A DNA stretch of 64,000 bases from Bdellovibrio sp. (GTDB lineage Bacteria > Bdellovibrionota > Bacteriovoracia > Bacteriovoracales > Bacteriovoracaceae). The translations under genes and the position numbers were made by a program. The stretch lies in the NCBI GenBank assembly GCA_016187935.1, contig JACPIU010000037.1, forward strand, positions 106,831 through 170,830, given 5' to 3'. The notes below the pieces were generated by a model, which saw only the letters and a list, made by a program, of their open reading frames with translations, did no database searches and had not been told where the DNA came from. Shown here piece by piece: positions 9,301 to 17,821 of the stretch (positions are counted from its first letter, which is position 1; every line of letters begins with the position of its first letter).

Positions 9301-12300
9301 TCACTCAACATGGGAAAATTCTCAAATCATATTGGACCAAACCATCGACTCAGTTTCATGCCATTAATTTTCCCATTACTGAAAACTTGAAAGGTGGATT
9401 TTCCCTGGAAACTGTGTATGTTCAAGAGAACCAATTCTATTACAACAACTACTTGATTAATGTCGAGCGACCGGAAAAGCAGCTTAACGTCACGGTGGAA
9501 ACCATGAGAAGCAAGTTACGCCCCGGAGAGAAGGACACGTGGAGTTTAAAAATTGAAGGCCACAATGCCCAAAAGGTCGCCAGCGAACTTGCAGCGACCA
9601 TGTATGATGCCTCTCTCGATGCTTTCGCCTCGCTGGCCTTTCCCTCTTTTACAGGCCACTGGGTGGATTCGGCCATGCCAGGTTATAATTCGACACTGAT
9701 TCTCAAAGATTTTGTCACTTTATACGGTTGGTACCGTTATAGCTCTATTCCCTCCCGGCAATATCCCCATTTTACTTATGATATCCTAAATCAGTTTTCT
9801 TATCTTTTTCCTTATGCCTACTTTGGAATAAGAAAGAAGGGTGAAATGGCCTTTGATGGTGCTGCACCTCCCATGGCAATGGCGGAGATGGATTCGGTGG
9901 AATCGAAATCCAGGGGCACTACCGAAGGCGGAAAATCCAATATGGCGGAAGCACGAGAGCTAGAAAAACCCGCTCTTAGGGCCAGCACGGAAGCGAAGAA
10001 GCCTGAGGTCATGGTTAGATCCAATTTGAACGAAACGGCCTTTTTCTACCCTCACCTCATCGCTGATTCAGCCGGGAAAGTGAAATTTGAATTCACCATG
10101 CCCGAGGCCCTGACGCGATGGAAATTCATGGCCATGGCCCATGGCAAGAACACCGAACTTGGCACCGTCGTGAAAGAGATTGTCACTCAAAAAGAACTCA
10201 TGGTGACTCCAAACCCTCCACGCTTTTTGCGGCAGGGAGATCAAATCTATTTTAGCGCCAAAGTCGATAATCTTTCAGATCAAGAACAAAAAGGAGAAGC
10301 GGTTTTAGAACTCAGCAGTGCTCATAACGATAAAGACGTTTCAAAAGATTTTATAAAAGGCGACATGGTCTTTAAATTCACTATTCCGGCAAAAAAATCG
10401 TCTGCTTTTGCATGGTTTATCAAGGTGCCTGACGTCACTTATTCACTCATCTACAAAGTTAAGGCGATAGGAGATAAATTCAGTGACGGCGAAGAAGGAC
10501 TTGTGCCCATTTTATCCAGGCGTATTTTCATTCGGGAATCAATGCCTCTTTGGATTTCGGGAAAGGGAAGTAAAACCTTCAATTTTGAAAAATTGCTCAA
10601 ATCAGAAAATTCAACAACACTAAAAAGTGAAAAACTGGTTTTGCAAATGACTTCAAATCCCGCATGGTATGCTGTCCAGGCCATTCCCTATCTTCATAAA
10701 AATTTTCCCGAATGTACCGACTATGTTTTCGAAAGACTCTATGCCAATTCCCTAGGCGGAAAAATCGTTGATTCGAATCCCAAAATTGGCAAGATCTTCA
10801 ATCAATGGCGTGGGACGGATGCTTTAAAGTCAAATTTGCAAAAATCTCAAGACCTCAAGGGAGTCTCACTGGAAGAAACTCCTTGGGTCAACGATGCGGA
10901 ATCGGAAGAAAAGGCCAAAAATGATGTGGGTAAATTTTTTGAAAAGAATAATCTCCATCAAGAAATCGCTGAGGCCTATACTGAGCTTGAATCAAGACTC
11001 TTGGGCGGAGGCGGATGGCCATGGTTTGCCGGCGGCCCGATTGATTATTACACCACACTCTATCTAGTAACAGGTTTTGGTAAACTTCGCCATTTAGGGG
11101 TAGAAGTGAAAATGGATTTGGCCCACAAATCCTTGGCCAATTTAGATGACTGGATTAAGGATATTTACGATCACATCACGCACAAAGAATTAAATAACTA
11201 CACTCACCTTATCGCCTATTATCTCTATGGCCGCTCTTTTTTCTTGAAAGAACGTCCCATCGCCGGCCAGCATAAAGAAGCTGTGGAATATTTTCTAAGT
11301 CAGGCAGGCAAATTCTGGAGTGAGCTTGATAGTCGTTTGAGTGAAGCCAATACTGCCATTGCCACCATGCGCTTTGGTGAAAAAGATATTACCGAAGCCA
11401 TCATTAAATCGTTGCGCGAGCGTGCGCTTCACAGTGAGGAAATGGGAATGTACTGGGGCGATGAAGAGTGGGCCTATTGGTGGTACCGGGCACCGATAGA
11501 GGCCCAGTCCCGAATCATCGAACTTTTTCATGAAGTGGTCAGAAATCAAAAAGAAATTGATGAACTCAATATCTGGACTTTGAAACAAAAACAGACCCAG
11601 AATTGGAAGACCAGCCGTGCCACTGCCGAAGTTGTCTATACACTTCTTCTGGCCGGTAGTGACCTCCTAAAAAATGACAAGTTAGTAGGCGTCACTCTTG
11701 GCGATGTCAAAGTGGAACCAAAAAATGTCGAGGCCGGAACAGGTTTTTACGAAAAAAGATTTAATGCTTCCGAGATCAAGGCAAGGATGGGTAAAATTCA
11801 AGTCGAGAAAAAGGACAAGGGAATTGCTTGGGGAGGACTACACTGGCACTACTTTGAAGATATCTCGAAAGTGACACCCCATAAAACACCTCTTTTCCTT
11901 ACAAAAAATCTTTTTGTGAAACGAAACACCAAGAAAGGCCCAACTCTTTTTCCTTTGACGAAAGAGAAGATTGAAGTGGGCGAAACATTGGTGGTACGAG
12001 TTGAACTGCGCGCCGATCGCGATATGGAATATGTGCACATGAAGGATATGCGCGGTTCTGGCACTGAACCGATCAATGTTCTCTCGCAATGGAAATATCA
12101 GGACGGATTATCGTATTACGAATCCACTCGCGATACCGCCACCCACTTTTTCTTCGCTTATCTGCCCAAAGGAACGTATGTCTTTGAGTATGATCTGAAA
12201 GTTTTCCACAAGGGTGAATATCAAACTGGAATGGCGGAGATTGAATGCATATATGCCCCAGAATTTAGCTCTCATTCACAGACGATTCTGCTAACAGTCG

Positions 12301-12305
12301 AATAA
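6303..12305 (+). CDS. Alpha-2-macroglobulin family protein, thioester site degenerate
   Basis: This is a 2000-residue exported protein. I chose ATG 6303 (TAGG 8 bases upstream) over an in-frame TTG at 6297. A type I signal peptide (MKFLPVFLALYLFGALAFSS) lacks a lipobox. An alpha-helical N-terminal part of roughly 350 residues is followed by macroglobulin domains: MG2-like at about 585 (DRAIYRPGQRIHFKG), Trp/Tyr-rich strands near 732 and 867, a low-complexity bait-like segment at about 1190-1235, and the A2M domain from about 1242 (ALTRWKFMAMAHGKNTELG). At the thioester position the usual C-x-E-Q reads Cys1471-Thr-Asp-Tyr (FPECTDYVFERLYANS), so the Cys stays but the Gln is gone and no thioester can form by the known chemistry. 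Family members trap proteases; here a periplasmic structural or binding role is inferred. Confidence 0.9.
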   Translation: MKFLPVFLALYLFGALAFSSTSDLETILSKINEAEVNKLPQTALDLATELEKKAKAEKHKALYIRALAKRILNQSHILGKAPKDKVKILREEVGKVSEDVRPLVKIILAHWFWHYYEQNRYKFSARTQTAGLPSDDFTTWDLNKIFAEIRILFEDGLKNAEYLKKEKLDDYEGLIERGSVFLDSSPTLYEFALREMITFLTFGTSTLPAPEDKFEIDASSDAFAHHKTFLAYKPQTTDKESPLLRGFEVYQELMNYYREKKLLEQYVDADIARLKFVNAQASDEGKRETFLARLKEIEDEFKKISASTLASHEIAKQYNSDQEFFTAVQVCEKAIELHPNSDGAKLCQDLIGSIKHPLFSVKTENSINKSNSTLIVKYKNIRKLHFRIVQDDWKNYLHKKWRRLDDSLEHSDVGELLKRKPLQEWTIELAETKDFKEREIEEAIPDLPYGYYKIFASSDQQFSPSNIGNQEQLAYTSFWKTDTLILVRGQDKTVSGLIIDARTGAPLEKKTISIYKRNNNKEGIHEKVGHVTSDKNGLWQYRLEPSSSDWSMYFHVESQDTGDTVYTQWINVNYLPQKSADTHIIFFTDRAIYRPGQRIHFKGICYTFDQKSDEYNVSKCSDVLIILHDSNEKEISKVFKDSNDFGSFSGDFIAPKNTLMGLMSIRAPQYSGQTSIRVEEYKRPKFEVTLQAPDKQYRLNDVITLSGKAESYSGAPLSSARVKFRILRGVRLPWWWYWANPYAAEQEIAHGQIKTNDGGEFSVEFQARPNNSVNPKFKPFFTYRTEVDVVDSTGETRSANISINVGHVAMQARPSVDGWLPNDRDIKIHISTTTLDNKPANADGTVEIYALDGPKDVQRRPSFGQYYNWYWYWATETKASNSKKDLSNIENWEIGKSITSSTFASKEGMADINFKLGEGAYCAILKTKDQFGSAIDEKIFFTVFGASNSKNFLGIKSQKNDFTVKVPSFFRIQKTSLKVGEKLEAILATGYQRGGAYITFTQHGKILKSYWTKPSTQFHAINFPITENLKGGFSLETVYVQENQFYYNNYLINVERPEKQLNVTVETMRSKLRPGEKDTWSLKIEGHNAQKVASELAATMYDASLDAFASLAFPSFTGHWVDSAMPGYNSTLILKDFVTLYGWYRYSSIPSRQYPHFTYDILNQFSYLFPYAYFGIRKKGEMAFDGAAPPMAMAEMDSVESKSRGTTEGGKSNMAEARELEKPALRASTEAKKPEVMVRSNLNETAFFYPHLIADSAGKVKFEFTMPEALTRWKFMAMAHGKNTELGTVVKEIVTQKELMVTPNPPRFLRQGDQIYFSAKVDNLSDQEQKGEAVLELSSAHNDKDVSKDFIKGDMVFKFTIPAKKSSAFAWFIKVPDVTYSLIYKVKAIGDKFSDGEEGLVPILSRRIFIRESMPLWISGKGSKTFNFEKLLKSENSTTLKSEKLVLQMTSNPAWYAVQAIPYLHKNFPECTDYVFERLYANSLGGKIVDSNPKIGKIFNQWRGTDALKSNLQKSQDLKGVSLEETPWVNDAESEEKAKNDVGKFFEKNNLHQEIAEAYTELESRLLGGGGWPWFAGGPIDYYTTLYLVTGFGKLRHLGVEVKMDLAHKSLANLDDWIKDIYDHITHKELNNYTHLIAYYLYGRSFFLKERPIAGQHKEAVEYFLSQAGKFWSELDSRLSEANTAIATMRFGEKDITEAIIKSLRERALHSEEMGMYWGDEEWAYWWYRAPIEAQSRIIELFHEVVRNQKEIDELNIWTLKQKQTQNWKTSRATAEVVYTLLLAGSDLLKNDKLVGVTLGDVKVEPKNVEAGTGFYEKRFNASEIKARMGKIQVEKKDKGIAWGGLHWHYFEDISKVTPHKTPLFLTKNLFVKRNTKKGPTLFPLTKEKIEVGETLVVRVELRADRDMEYVHMKDMRGSGTEPINVLSQWKYQDGLSYYESTRDTATHFFFAYLPKGTYVFEYDLKVFHKGEYQTGMAEIECIYAPEFSSHSQTILLTVE

Positions 12306-12320
12306 TTGTTAGAAAAAAAG

Positions 12321-13109
12321 CTAGCGTGGGATGCCTGAGAAATAATATCCATGTCCAAAAGGTGGATAGGCATAACGCCCATACTCCCAATGCCAGTGAG
12401 AACCAAAGGGTGCCACCATGGCCCGCAGGTCTTGCTCCGAATACATTCGCATGGCACTGACCATCCCATCCCAGGCACTCAAGGCAAGAGCGAAAGGAGT
12501 ACACCATGTATATAAAGCCTTTGCCAGCACATCTTTCGGCGTAAGGAGAGGCGTCGAGAGCAAGGCCCAGAATCCCACCGGTGCCATATTTAAAAATTGC
12601 AGCGGATTGCGATCAAAAGGTTCAGAGATAAAAATTCCTTTTCCGCCTTTCACGGCATCTTCTAAAATCGCTTGCGCTAGATGGGGTGGTAAGTGATGAA
12701 AGGCATTGATAATCGTTCTTACACGCCCTGTTGATAGTAATAGTGGAATGTTGGTTGCATCGACCGATGAACATTCAAAATCCACGATTCCAGGCAACTC
12801 AGAACGAAGGGATTCCCAAACCGTGACACGTGGATGAAGGTCGGTCAATATAAAACGTGGTGAAGTGCCACCAGTGCGCTGAATTTCATGGGCAAAAATC
12901 TTTGCCGGACCTCCTGAGCCTGATCCAAGATCAAGCACTTCATTGGCCCCTGTTGCGTCTAAAAACTCTTGAAAGATCGGCACAAGATTCCGCAACATCC
13001 TGCCCCACTCGAGAGTACGGCCAAGCGTTTCTATTAATGTATCCCTCACGAACGCCGGTGCCCAATCTTGGTCGTTGAATTCTATTAGGTGTAGCCTCGG
13101 CAATGTCAT
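12321..13109 (-). CDS. Class I SAM-dependent methyltransferase-like protein
   Basis: This 262-residue protein starts at ATG 13109, preceded by GGAGG; a longer frame to 13166 lacks this support. The SAM-binding motif I is VLDLGSGSGGPAKIF (about residues 57-71), motif II contains RFILTDLHPRVTVW, and a post-motif segment TIINAFHHLPPHLAQAIL fits the Rossmann methyltransferase fold. The segment FISEPFDRNPLQFLNMAP with hydrophobic stretches after it may sit at a membrane. The substrate cannot be predicted. It is convergent with the A2M-like gene, with 15 bases between stops. Confidence 0.8.
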   Translation of the reverse strand: MTLPRLHLIEFNDQDWAPAFVRDTLIETLGRTLEWGRMLRNLVPIFQEFLDATGANEVLDLGSGSGGPAKIFAHEIQRTGGTSPRFILTDLHPRVTVWESLRSELPGIVDFECSSVDATNIPLLLSTGRVRTIINAFHHLPPHLAQAILEDAVKGGKGIFISEPFDRNPLQFLNMAPVGFWALLSTPLLTPKDVLAKALYTWCTPFALALSAWDGMVSAMRMYSEQDLRAMVAPFGSHWHWEYGRYAYPPFGHGYYFSGIPR

Positions 13110-13280
13110 CACTTTCCTCCATGGTGAGCATGGCCAAACGGCCCGTTTAAAAACTGAAATACCCACTCAAACCGATAATACTGGGACGTCCCAGTAAAAA
13201 GAAGTTCTCCACGCAATGATTCCAAGAAGTTATATTGCTCTCCTGAGCTTTGACCCCTTTGGAGAGCAACCCGGCCCATT

Positions 13281-13631
13281 CTAGTTACAGTCAAAATTGG
13301 TGTTCTTGCGGCCTTGTGACAAACTAGTTTGATCTAACTCATCAAGATAGATCATGGCAGAAACTTTTTTATCATCGCTTTTAAAGCTAAACATAACATC
13401 TTCCGTGGTCACATATCCTTTGGTAACCAGGCGTGGTTCTTTTTCATAACCCTGATACACTTCTAAGACAAAACGCTCTTTGACACCCTCTTTGATTTCA
13501 CGATCAGAAACTTGAGTGAGAATCAAAGTTTGTTTTTGATAATCTGTCTTTTCTTTGCAGATGTACTTGGCCCCAGCGGCATTGGCGGTCACGGATAATA
13601 ACAAACTTACGATCAATAATGCTGTTTTCAT
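13281..13631 (-). CDS. Small secreted protein of unknown function
   Basis: The 116-residue protein starts at ATG 13631, preceded by AAGGAG; the longer upstream frame has no such support. A signal peptide (MKTALLIVSLLLSVTANAAG) is cleaved after ANA or nearby. The mature part of about 95 residues is beta-rich, with one Cys near each end (KYICKE and NFDCN) that could pair. I do not recognise a family. A periplasmic location is likely. Confidence 0.75.
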   Translation of the reverse strand: MKTALLIVSLLLSVTANAAGAKYICKEKTDYQKQTLILTQVSDREIKEGVKERFVLEVYQGYEKEPRLVTKGYVTTEDVMFSFKSDDKKVSAMIYLDELDQTSLSQGRKNTNFDCN

Positions 13632-13880
13632 AATGACTCCTTTTTTTGATTTTGAGAGCGAGCAGTAACTAGCATCTTCCCAAGTAGCTTGGAAATAGAA
13701 TGCTGAAATATAATCAATCCATAAATTAGATAAACACTTAGAGAACACTATCTCATTTTTAAGGTCCTCTGTGCAATTTCGTCAAAAAAATTGACACTTG
13801 AATGTTTTAAATCAGCATTGCGACCCCAACCGTTTGGTAGTATGGGTTTCCCTTGGCCTGCCTCTTGCTCCTCCTCGGAC

Positions 13881-13896
13881 GGTGAGCTAACTCACA
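13881..13896. promoter_or_regulatory. CRP-type palindromic site upstream of the CARDB gene
   Basis: GGTGAGCTAACTCACA matches TGTGA-N6-TCACA at nine of ten defined positions, and a core GTGAG-CTAA-CTCAC is a perfect palindrome. It lies 105 bases upstream of the CARDB start codon. Either Crp/Fnr protein in the window, or another one elsewhere, could bind it. Confidence 0.45.
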
Positions 13897-13957
13897 CAAC
13901 AAGGAGGTTGAGTAACATTCAAAAATAATTCTTTGCCTGAAACCAAGTTCATCATCC

Positions 13958-13982
13958 AATCCCGCAACTTTTTTGTGGGATT
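13958..13982 (+). promoter_or_regulatory. Leader hairpin next to the CARDB ribosome site
   Basis: AATCCCGCAA and TTGTGGGATT form a 10-bp stem with one G-U pair and a 5-base loop. The ribosome site GGAGG begins 8 bases after the stem. It may stabilise the mRNA 5' end or limit translation. Confidence 0.4.
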
Positions 13983-14001
13983 GTAACATTGGAGGTTTTT
14001 G

Positions 14002-15714
14002 ATGAAGTTCTTCTCAATCACGCGAACGCGTCTCTATCTCACACTCTTCATTGGCATGCTTTGGATGATCATAAAGGTCTCCCAGGCCGCCGATTTAGTA
14101 CCCGTCTCTCTTTCCATGAGCGGCACAAACATCGCCCTCTCAGTACAAAACACCAGCTATGGTGTCAGCGTCAATGGCTTTTACGTCTCTATCAGCGCCA
14201 ATGGAAAATCCCAGGCCCTCTATATTGGTTATATGGGCCCGCGCCAAATCACCACCGTCACGACTCCAGCAATCTATTTTGGTACAGGTAGTGCCTCAGT
14301 AACAGGCGTGGTTGATGCTTATGGCTGGATACCCGAGGGCTATCCACCAGGCGAAGACAATAACGTCATGACAGCAACTCTGGATTTAGGCGGAAGCACT
14401 TCCCAAGGGAGTTCGGTTGATCTGATTATTGATGATATTCGAGAGAGTGATCCCTACTTTTTCGTTAAAATTAGAAACCAGGGAGGTGGTACCACCTATA
14501 AATCTTCTTATTTGAGGGTTTGCTTGAATGGTTACTGTTTAAACAATTATGTTGCCACTCCCGGAGCAGGAGCTTCAAATGAATTTAGCTATAACAAAAG
14601 CCAATTCTATGTCACATCGGGAGGTTCCTACTCGGTCTCGGCCACCATCGATTCGACTAACTTAATCACAGAATATCTTGAAACCAACAACTCACTCAGT
14701 GAAACTTTATACTTCTCCACTCCGCAAGAACTTCCTGATTTGATCGTTGAAGATATTCTTTTTCAAAATGGTGGAATCGACGTCAAAATTAAGAACATCG
14801 GTACAGGTTCGGCCAATGCGCCAATTAAAGTTCAATTGAGCAGACCGGGAACTTCTTACGCCATGGTTCGCAGCTATACTAATTCCAGCTATCCCCTTTA
14901 CACGGGAACGACTCGCATCGTTTCCTTTCTGGTTTCTGACGTTGGCGCTTCAGGACTCAGCTCTGTTAATCTCAAGGCCAGTGTGGATTGGGATAATAGT
15001 GTCAACGAATCAAACGAACTCAATAATGATCTTTCCAAAACCGTCACGCTGGAACAATTGCTGCCTGATCTGATTGTGGAAGATGTATTTTTTGAAGGCA
15101 CCGATGTTAAAGTTAAAATCAAAAACCAAGGTGCTGCTGCAAGCTCTTCGGCGCATTACACACGCATTTACATGAATGGATATTACAATTATATCTATTC
15201 GTCGACTTCGATTCCTATCGGTAGCAGTGTGACGTTATCCTATCCGGCCGCATACTTTTATCTCATCCAGGGACAAACTTACACGGCAACTGTAAATGCC
15301 GATTCGGATGGATATGTCTTGGAAAGTAACGAAAGCAATAACACTTTATCGAAATCCCTCGTCTTTGGATCGACCAGCACAAGCAGTGGCGTTGACCTCG
15401 TGGTTGTCAGTGTTGAGCGCTATGTCTACTTGTCGTATCTCTACGCCAAGATTAATTGGAAGAATCAAGGCACAGCATATAGTGCACCTGTAGATATTAA
15501 ACTTTCCTACGGGACCACGGCGCTGACAAGCTCAGTGACTTATAGCAACTATAGCGCCCCGGCCCCTGGTGCAACCTCAACCACCTACGTTTACATCGGT
15601 TATACCTCGACTTATCCTCTCGGTTCACTGCAAGTACAAGCGACGGTCGATTCCACTAACAAACAGATTGAGAGCAATGAAAACAACAACTCTTCGCCGA
15701 TCCTGATTTTCTAG
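14002..15714 (+). CDS. Secreted multi-CARDB repeat protein
   Basis: The 570-residue protein starts at ATG 14002, 6 bases after GGAGG. A signal peptide or anchor (residues about 5-28, ending SQAAD) is followed by about five tandem beta-sandwich repeats of 100-120 residues. Each opens with a DL-[IV]-V motif (VDLIIDDIRESD, PDLIVEDILFQNGGI, PDLIVEDVFFEG, VDLVVVSVERYVY) and closes with a pattern like DSTNLITEYLETNNSLS or ESNESNNTLSKS. This is the CARDB (cell-adhesion-related) signature. An extracellular adhesion or matrix role is inferred. The gene stands alone between a secreted-protein gene and a convergent Crp/Fnr gene. Confidence 0.85.
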   Translation: MKFFSITRTRLYLTLFIGMLWMIIKVSQAADLVPVSLSMSGTNIALSVQNTSYGVSVNGFYVSISANGKSQALYIGYMGPRQITTVTTPAIYFGTGSASVTGVVDAYGWIPEGYPPGEDNNVMTATLDLGGSTSQGSSVDLIIDDIRESDPYFFVKIRNQGGGTTYKSSYLRVCLNGYCLNNYVATPGAGASNEFSYNKSQFYVTSGGSYSVSATIDSTNLITEYLETNNSLSETLYFSTPQELPDLIVEDILFQNGGIDVKIKNIGTGSANAPIKVQLSRPGTSYAMVRSYTNSSYPLYTGTTRIVSFLVSDVGASGLSSVNLKASVDWDNSVNESNELNNDLSKTVTLEQLLPDLIVEDVFFEGTDVKVKIKNQGAAASSSAHYTRIYMNGYYNYIYSSTSIPIGSSVTLSYPAAYFYLIQGQTYTATVNADSDGYVLESNESNNTLSKSLVFGSTSTSSGVDLVVVSVERYVYLSYLYAKINWKNQGTAYSAPVDIKLSYGTTALTSSVTYSNYSAPAPGATSTTYVYIGYTSTYPLGSLQVQATVDSTNKQIESNENNNSSPILIF

Positions 15715-15731
15715 TTGCTTGTTTAATAACT

Positions 15732-15762
15732 GAAGTGGGAGTGTGAAAGACACTCTCACTTC
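15732..15762 (+). terminator. Hairpin between the CARDB gene and the convergent Crp/Fnr gene
   Basis: A 13-bp stem (GAAGTGGGAGTGT against ACACTCTCACTTC, with one G-U pair) has a GAAAG loop and lies 18 bases after the CARDB stop. It lacks a strong U-tract, so intrinsic termination is plausible but unproven. Confidence 0.5.
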
Positions 15763-15812
15763 TCTCAATTCATAACTACTTGTGGCCGGGGTGGGGTAAC
15801 TTCAACAAAGCA

Positions 15813-16544
15813 CTAAACTGCGGCACCCATGTAGCTTTTCAACTCATCGTGAGCGATAACATCAATGCAACCGTTTTTAAGCTTTATCACTCCCTCTTTT
15901 TGCAATTCGGATAGAGTTCTTATGAGAGTCTCATTTGCAGTCCCAGCAAGAGAAGAAAGTTCTATTCGCGAAAAGATATTAGGAATACTAACACTATTTT
16001 TGCCAGACGCCGTTCCATAACTATTGACCAGATTAATCAGTGTTTCAGCGACTCGCTCCCTTACCGATTTTTTAGACAAGCTGAGAATTCTTAATTCATG
16101 TCTTTCAATGCAATCCTTTAATTTACCAATGAGATTCATGGCAAACTGAGGATATTTTTTGAGTTGATTCTGCATGAATGTCTTGTCAAAAAAATAGATG
16201 GTACTATTCTCCATAGCAACAGTTGAATAGGTGGCGAAACTGGTTGTATTAGAAAGCACACAATTAACTCCAAAAAAATCGCCTCTTTCACATACACTTA
16301 TGATTGTATCCTCGCCACTATCCAGGCTTTTAACTTTTTTAACCAGACCATTAACTATGCATGAAAGTCCGAAAAAGGGTGTCCCTTGATAATGAATTGT
16401 CTGCCCTTTTTTGTAATGACTTTGGATTTTTGCATTTTCCATTTCCTCCATCAGCGAATTCGGACAATCACTAAAAACAGAAAGCTCTTTGAGGTTAGCT
16501 GTGGAATTCATAACACTGCTCCTGACTACATTCGTTACAAACAT
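15813..16544 (-). CDS. Crp/Fnr-family transcriptional regulator (second paralogue)
   Basis: The 243-residue protein starts at ATG 16544, preceded by AAGGAGA. It has the cNMP-binding-like barrel (HYKKGQTIHYQGTPFFGLSC) and the HTH (RIELSSLAGTANETLIRTLS), and shares long identical stretches with the protein at 2534-3274, including ILSLSKKSVRERVAETL. The recognition-helix pattern E-T-x-I-R is the same, so the two probably read the same DNA motif. The FNR iron-sulphur Cys pattern is absent. It is divergent from rarD. Its effector is unknown. Confidence 0.9.
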   Translation of the reverse strand: MFVTNVVRSSVMNSTANLKELSVFSDCPNSLMEEMENAKIQSHYKKGQTIHYQGTPFFGLSCIVNGLVKKVKSLDSGEDTIISVCERGDFFGVNCVLSNTTSFATYSTVAMENSTIYFFDKTFMQNQLKKYPQFAMNLIGKLKDCIERHELRILSLSKKSVRERVAETLINLVNSYGTASGKNSVSIPNIFSRIELSSLAGTANETLIRTLSELQKEGVIKLKNGCIDVIAHDELKSYMGAAV

Positions 16545-16661
16545 AATGCATTCTCCTTGAGTTTAAATTTATGCTAATTTAGGAAAAAATTTCCCTCATT
16601 ATAAATTTTTTAAGTGCACAGCTAAATAGATTGTGAAAAATTTTATGTCAAAAAACAAATT

Positions 16662-16694
16662 CATAGACAGGCCGCCGTTTAGTTTATGTCTATG
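16662..16694. promoter_or_regulatory. Spaced inverted repeat between the Crp/Fnr gene and rarD
   Basis: CATAGACA and TGTCTATG are perfect 8-bp arms separated by 17 bases. They lie in the 257-base divergent intergenic region and could bind a dimeric regulator or form a cruciform. No FNR-type box was seen here. Confidence 0.3.
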
Positions 16695-16801
16695 TTTTAA
16701 TCCGGCAGTTCTTTTTGCGCAGAACTAAAAAAAAGACTTCTGCAAGACCTTGACACTCATGGCAGCAGCCCCAACTTCATAATCTAAAAGAAGAGGATAA
16801 C

Positions 16802-17704
16802 ATGGAAAATAAAACTTCCGGTTTCATACAAGGGGCCAGTTCCTATTTGATTTGGGGATTAGCACCTCTTTATTTTAAGGCCCTGGCTTCAATTTCAGCA
16901 GGGGAAGTGCTGATTCATCGGATTGTGTGGTCGGTTGTGGTATTAAGTCTTTTTCTCTTAAGTAAAAAATCGCTTAAAAATATGATCTCTCATTTTAAAC
17001 GCGGTAAGGTCTTGCGCAATTTAATCATGTCATCTCTTTTGGTTTCCAGTAACTGGCTTATCTATATCTATGCCATTAGCATCGGCAAAACGGTTGAGGC
17101 CAGCTTGGGATATTTTATTAATCCTCTTTTTACTATTTTACTTGGAGTTATGTTCTTTAAGGAAAGTTTAAGTAAGTCCCAATTAGCTTGCCTCACCTTT
17201 GGGGCCTTCGGTCTGCTTTATCAAATCTATGCCATAGGTTCGCTGTCATGGATCGCCCTCGCGATTCCGCTGACTTTTGGACTCTATGGTCTTGTTAGAA
17301 AAAAGACTTTAATCGATTCAGTCGAAGGGCTCCTGGTTGAGACAATTTTGGTTGCGCCTCTCGCAATCAGTTTTGGTGTTTTCCTTTTCCGTCGGGATTC
17401 CCTCATGTTTGTCCAAGTTCCTTTGCCTTTGCAACTTCTCTTAATCGGGACTGGTTTACTCACTACGATTCCTCTCTTTTTGTACAACGAGGGAGTTAAA
17501 AAATTACCCTTTAACTACATGGGATTTTTGCAATATATTGCCCCCACTCTGCAATTTTTGGTGGGCGTCTATATTTTTAACGAACATTTCAATCTGCAAA
17601 AATTGATCAGCTTCACTTTCATTTGGTTTGGACTGATACTTCTCACAATCTCGCAAATTCAGACCCTCATGAAAAAGAGAACCAAGATCCAACGACAATT
17701 TTAG
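16802..17704 (+). CDS. rarD: RarD-type EamA-family transporter
   Basis: The 300-residue integral membrane protein has about ten hydrophobic helices. Its N-terminus GASSYLIWGLAPLYFKAL and the later SSNWLIYIYAISIGKTVEAS, SLGYFINPLFTILLGV and FLQYIAPTLQFLVGVYIF match the RarD subfamily of the drug/metabolite transporter superfamily. RarD proteins are linked to amino-acid or drug export, but the substrate is not established. A good ribosome site (AGAGGA) precedes the ATG. It lies upstream of thrS with a 117-base gap, so co-transcription is uncertain. Confidence 0.9.
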   Translation: MENKTSGFIQGASSYLIWGLAPLYFKALASISAGEVLIHRIVWSVVVLSLFLLSKKSLKNMISHFKRGKVLRNLIMSSLLVSSNWLIYIYAISIGKTVEASLGYFINPLFTILLGVMFFKESLSKSQLACLTFGAFGLLYQIYAIGSLSWIALAIPLTFGLYGLVRKKTLIDSVEGLLVETILVAPLAISFGVFLFRRDSLMFVQVPLPLQLLLIGTGLLTTIPLFLYNEGVKKLPFNYMGFLQYIAPTLQFLVGVYIFNEHFNLQKLISFTFIWFGLILLTISQIQTLMKKRTKIQRQF

Positions 17705-17821
17705 TTGACTGTAAACTCTTCGGGGCAATATAACCGAACGGCATGGAGTAGCTGTACATATAGGTAAATCTTCGATATTAACGCCTTGCAAGAGGTCATA
17801 TCCATTGGGGAGCAAAAGAGT

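Larger units (their letters stand above)
13632..14001. other. 370-base intergenic region between divergent genes
   Basis: No convincing gene is seen. The region holds a CRP-type palindrome (13881-13896), an isolated AAGGAGG at 13901 without a usable start codon, and a leader hairpin (13958-13982) just before the ribosome site of the CARDB gene. A TTGACA at 13791 has no matching -10 at normal spacing. Confidence 0.6.

Noticed and set aside
13791..13820. TTGACA as a -35 box for the CARDB gene
   Set aside because: No -10-like hexamer at 16-18 bases.
13901..13928. AAGGAGG with a short TTG frame as a possible leader peptide
   Set aside because: The TTG touches the AAGGAGG with no spacing and the frame is only six codons without a pattern of regulatory codons.
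13807..13989. 60-codon minus-strand frame in the long intergenic region
   Set aside because: No ribosome site, no recognisable composition, and it overlaps the CRP-type site and leader hairpin of the CARDB gene.
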